Below are positions 61,058-64,000 of a DNA stretch of 64,000 bases, in pieces. Source of the stretch: Paraburkholderia fungorum (GTDB lineage: Bacteria; Pseudomonadota; Gammaproteobacteria; Burkholderiales; Burkholderiaceae); NCBI RefSeq assembly GCF_900099835.1, contig NZ_FNKP01000003.1, forward strand, positions 124,001-188,000, in the 5' to 3' direction. Below the pieces are notes generated by a model, which ran no database searches, had not been told where the DNA came from, and worked only from the letters and a program-made list of their open reading frames with translations. Each line of letters opens with the position of its first letter. The stretch's first letter is position 1. The translations under genes were made by a program, and so were the position numbers.

Positions 61058-64000
61058 GCTCCCTTAGCTGAAAGCGTTCTGCCAGAACGCGCAACACGTC
61101 GATCTGCTCCTGTAGCGCGGGCCATGTTGCACGCGCCGAGTCGAGTTGTTCGATCACCCCTTGCAGGTAGCCGACGTCGAGATGCGCGCGCAGCCGTTCG
61201 AGCAGCGCTTTCGGCCACTCGACGTCCAGTGATGCGTGCCTGACGGGCGGCGCAGCGCGTGCGGGTGCGGACGGCTCGGATGCAATCCAGTCGAGCACCA
61301 GCAACTGCGCGAGCTTGTCGAGCAACAGGTTGATCTGGAGCGGCTTCACGAGATATCCCGCGCAGCCGGTCGCGCTCGCACGCTCCCGATCGTCGGCAAA
61401 AGCGTTAGCCGAAAGCAGGACGATCGGGGCGCTCGACAACTGGTTTTCGCGAATCAGCCGGCTGGCCTCGTAGCCGTCCATCAGCGGCATGGAGATGTCC
61501 ATAATGATCGCGTCGACGGTGTGTGTGGCCAGCCAGCGCAGCGCGTCGGGGCCGCTCTCCGCCTCGGCGACATCGAAGCCGAGCGGCGTCAGCAGTTGCA
61601 CGACGATGCCGCGCTGGTCCGCTAGATCGTCGACCACCAGAATCGCGCGTTGCGGCCCCGTATAGCCGCGGATCGCCGCGAGTTCAGTGCGCGCATCGGC
61701 CGCGCTGTTCACCGCCGGCGCGAACAGCCGCACGATGAAGCGCGTGCCGCGCCCGACCTCGCTATCCACTTCGAGACTGCCGCCGAGCGCCTGCGTGAGA
61801 AGTCGGCAGATCGTCAATCCCAGTCCTGCGCCGTGATCGTGCGCAACGGCCGCTTCGCCTCGCTCGAACGGCAGGAACAGGCGTTCCATTTCGGCGGGAG
61901 GGATGCCGGGGCCGGTGTCGACGACTTCGAACTTCAAGGTGTCGAGCACGTGGCTCACGCGCAGCGTCACAGTTCCTGTGGACGTGAAGCGAATCGCATT
62001 GCCGATCAGATTGGTCAGAATCTGCCCCATGCATTTCTGGTCGGTACGCACGGTGGCGGGCAGGCGGCCTACGGTCTGCACATCGAAAGCGAGCGCTTTT
62101 TCGAGCGCCTGCGGGCGCAGCATCGAGGTGACGTGTGCGACGAAATCCGCGAGTGACACGCGCGCAATGTTCAGTTCCAGCTTGCCCGCCTCGATTCGCG
62201 CGACATCGAGCAGTCCATCGACGAGCGCAAGCAGATGTTCGCCGCTGCGGTGAATCGTTCGCACGGCGCTGTAGCGTGCAGGCGAAAACTCTTCTTTCGC
62301 CTGCAATAGCAACTGCGCGTAGCCGAGAATGCTGTTCAGCGGCGTGCGCAACTCATGGCTCAAACCGGACACATAGCGACTTTTTGCCTGATTCGCCGAT
62401 TCGGCGGCAGCCGTCGCGCGTTTGAGCGCGGCGTCGGTTTTCTGATGCGCGTCGATTTCCTGCATCAGCAATTCGTTTTGCCGTTGCGATTCTTCCTGCG
62501 TGACGCGGCGGCTTTCGCGCTCCAGCACGAACCACCACGCTGCTATGCAGCCGACCAGAGACAGCGCGAAAAATATCTTCAGAAAGCTGTGGCCAATCGC
62601 GCTGTCGATCGACGATCCGTCGGCGGCGAGCGAGGTCACGCTCTGTGACCAGATCAGATAAAGCACGCTCGCGAGCACGGCGAGCATCGCGCCCATGAGG
62701 CTCGCATAGTGCATGAGACGCAGCGCGGCGGGGCCGAGCCGTGCGCGCGGAAACACGCGATGCAGCGCACGATCGGCTTGCGAGGAGAAGCGTGCATGCG
62801 GCTTGCAGCGATCGTGGCAACGTGAGTCGAGCGAACAGCACAACGAGCAGATCGTGCCGCCGTAGGCGGGGCAGAAGGCGGTGTCTTCGGGTTCGAACGC
62901 GTTCTCGCAGATCGCGCAGCGAAGCGAGGTGGCGTCGCCCGTGGGCTGCGCGGCGCGCGCGATGTAGTAGCGCCCGCGCGTGAGCATCGCGAGCACGGGT
63001 GCACAGGCCACCGCCATGCCGAACGCGATGAACGACGACATGGCTTGCGCCAGCAGGCCGAACATGCCGCTCTGGGCGAGCATCGCGGCGGCGGCGGCGA
63101 TCAGCATCGCACCGACGCCGACAGGATTCACGTCGTACAGGTGCGCGCGTTTGAATTCGATATGGCGCGGGCTAAACCCCAGCGGCTTGTTGATGACGAG
63201 ATCGGCGAACAGAGCGCCGATCCATGCGATGGCGATGTTTGCATAGAGCGACAGCACCTTGCCGATCGCCTCGAATACGCCCATTTCCACGAGCAGCAGC
63301 GCGATCATCACATTGAACACGAGCCACACTACGCGACCCGGATGACTGTGCGTCAGACGCGCAAAAAAATTCGACCACGCGAGCGAGCCCGCATACGCAT
63401 TCGTCACGTTGATCTTCAACTGCGAAACGATCACGAACAGCGTCATCGCGGGCAGCGCCCAGCTCGCGAGCCCAAACGGATCGAGCAGCAGGTGATAGGC
63501 GACGAGGTACATCTGCGTGGGCTGCGTGGCTTCCGTCGGACTGACTTCGTACTGGATCGCGACGAAAGCGAGGAATGCTCCGCCCAACATCTTGAGCGCG
63601 CCGGGCACGATCCAGCCGGGTCCCGCCGACAGCAGCGCAAGCCACCAGCGCTTGTGATTCTTTGCAGTCAGCGGCGGCAGGAAGCGAAGGTAATCCACCT
63701 GCTCGCCGACCTGCACGATCAACGCAAACACCACGGTCGAGGCCTGCCCGAACGCGATCACGCTGAACGCGCGGCCTTGCGGAGCGAAACCGGCGAAGGT
63801 CGTCCATTCGTGCACCAGACCGGGGTGACGCCACAGCACCGCCGCATACGGCAGCGCGAACAATATCAGCCACAGCGGCTGGGTCCAGCTTTGCAGCCGG
63901 TTGATCAGCGTGATGCCGAACATCACGATCGGAATTACGACTAGCGAACTCAGTACATAGGCGATCGCTAGCGAGATATGGAAATAGAGTTGCAGCGCGA
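61014..64000 (-). CDS. hybrid histidine kinase with permease-like N-terminus and Cys-rich domain (5' end outside window)
   Basis: The frame is open to the right edge, so the start is missing; at least 995 residues are present. Residues to about 61% are a membrane domain resembling NCS1/SLC-type permeases (LQLYFHISLAIAYVLSSLVV), then a Cys-rich segment (LRCAICENAFEPEDTAFC, CSLCCSLDSRCHDRC), two helices, a HisKA H-box SHELRTPLNSIL, an HATPase domain (VDTGPGIPP, GAGLGLTICR), and a receiver (ILVVDD, IIMDISMPLMDG, GYLVKPL). It probably senses a transported or bound solute. Confidence 0.9.
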   Translation of the reverse strand, partial: ALQLYFHISLAIAYVLSSLVVIPIVMFGITLINRLQSWTQPLWLILFALPYAAVLWRHPGLVHEWTTFAGFAPQGRAFSVIAFGQASTVVFALIVQVGEQVDYLRFLPPLTAKNHKRWWLALLSAGPGWIVPGALKMLGGAFLAFVAIQYEVSPTEATQPTQMYLVAYHLLLDPFGLASWALPAMTLFVIVSQLKINVTNAYAGSLAWSNFFARLTHSHPGRVVWLVFNVMIALLLVEMGVFEAIGKVLSLYANIAIAWIGALFADLVINKPLGFSPRHIEFKRAHLYDVNPVGVGAMLIAAAAAMLAQSGMFGLLAQAMSSFIAFGMAVACAPVLAMLTRGRYYIARAAQPTGDATSLRCAICENAFEPEDTAFCPAYGGTICSLCCSLDSRCHDRCKPHARFSSQADRALHRVFPRARLGPAALRLMHYASLMGAMLAVLASVLYLIWSQSVTSLAADGSSIDSAIGHSFLKIFFALSLVGCIAAWWFVLERESRRVTQEESQRQNELLMQEIDAHQKTDAALKRATAAAESANQAKSRYVSGLSHELRTPLNSILGYAQLLLQAKEEFSPARYSAVRTIHRSGEHLLALVDGLLDVARIEAGKLELNIARVSLADFVAHVTSMLRPQALEKALAFDVQTVGRLPATVRTDQKCMGQILTNLIGNAIRFTSTGTVTLRVSHVLDTLKFEVVDTGPGIPPAEMERLFLPFERGEAAVAHDHGAGLGLTICRLLTQALGGSLEVDSEVGRGTRFIVRLFAPAVNSAADARTELAAIRGYTGPQRAILVVDDLADQRGIVVQLLTPLGFDVAEAESGPDALRWLATHTVDAIIMDISMPLMDGYEASRLIRENQLSSAPIVLLSANAFADDRERASATGCAGYLVKPLQINLLLDKLAQLLVLDWIASEPSAPARAAPPVRHASLDVEWPKALLERLRAHLDVGYLQGVIEQLDSARATWPALQEQIDVLRVLAERFQLRELEHELDRLSRAAGV

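Overview
The window looks like a chromosomal segment of a Burkholderiaceae bacterium, most like Paraburkholderia or Caballeronia. It is GC-rich with strongly GC3-biased codons, has a phasin, CbbR- and GcvA-type LysR regulators and a Burkholderia-type exopolysaccharide locus. It also carries the tetrahydromethanopterin (H4MPT) and XoxF methanol-oxidation genes known from some members of that group. Genus is inferred from gene content, not from a marker gene. No rRNA, tRNA or CRISPR array was found.

Region 1 (1-15.9 kb) is a C1 oxidation module. Leftward genes (ATP-grasp protein, mtdB, beta-RFAP synthase, pterin carbinolamine dehydratase-like) make H4MPT or use it for formaldehyde oxidation. 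Rightward genes encode a lanthanide-type methanol dehydrogenase (xoxF), its cytochrome (xoxG), xoxJ, two exported proteins of unknown role and a CbbR-type LysR regulator. They are followed by a tightly overlapping moxR-mxaS-mxaA-mxaC-mxaK-mxaL maturation operon. A 16-base motif with core TGRCACAGYRTGY occurs five times, in the three intergenic regions that serve these transcription units.

Region 2 (15.9-21.5 kb) has a leftward catabolic operon (ATC-hydrolase family, M20 N-carbamoyl amidohydrolase, cysteine hydrolase, periplasmic binding protein). It faces a GcvA-type LysR gene that appears leaderless, and is followed by a VapBC toxin-antitoxin pair.

Region 3 (21.5-33.8 kb) holds a phasin-like gene with three small ORFs, one a 52-residue membrane protein too short for normal gene calling. 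Next is a mevalonate catabolic cluster: a MocR regulator divergent from HMG-CoA reductase, HMG-CoA lyase and a TctA-type permease. A GntR-controlled sugar-acid operon follows (SDR, MFS, mannonate dehydratase-like enzyme).

Region 4 (34-51.3 kb) is an exopolysaccharide locus: an orphan shortened FlhD-like gene, galU behind a terminator-bearing leader, and a nine-gene leftward operon. That operon encodes a priming transferase, Wza, a Tat-exported beta-helix protein, a tyrosine phosphatase, the Wzc kinase, a flippase fused to a GT2 transferase, a polymerase-like protein, a GT4 and a pyruvyltransferase. Two AraC-type regulators lie upstream.

Region 5 (51.3-60 kb) is a patchwork. It has an AT-richer stretch with small ORFs, a riboswitch-like leader and a broken IS2-type element. 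An MFS/ThDP-enzyme pair follows, then fragments of an aldehyde dehydrogenase and an alpha/beta hydrolase around a LysR gene, then two exported proteins.

Region 6 (60-64 kb) is a two-component pair: a LuxR-type response regulator and a hybrid histidine kinase whose N-terminus is a permease-like membrane domain followed by a Cys-rich segment. The kinase runs off the right edge.
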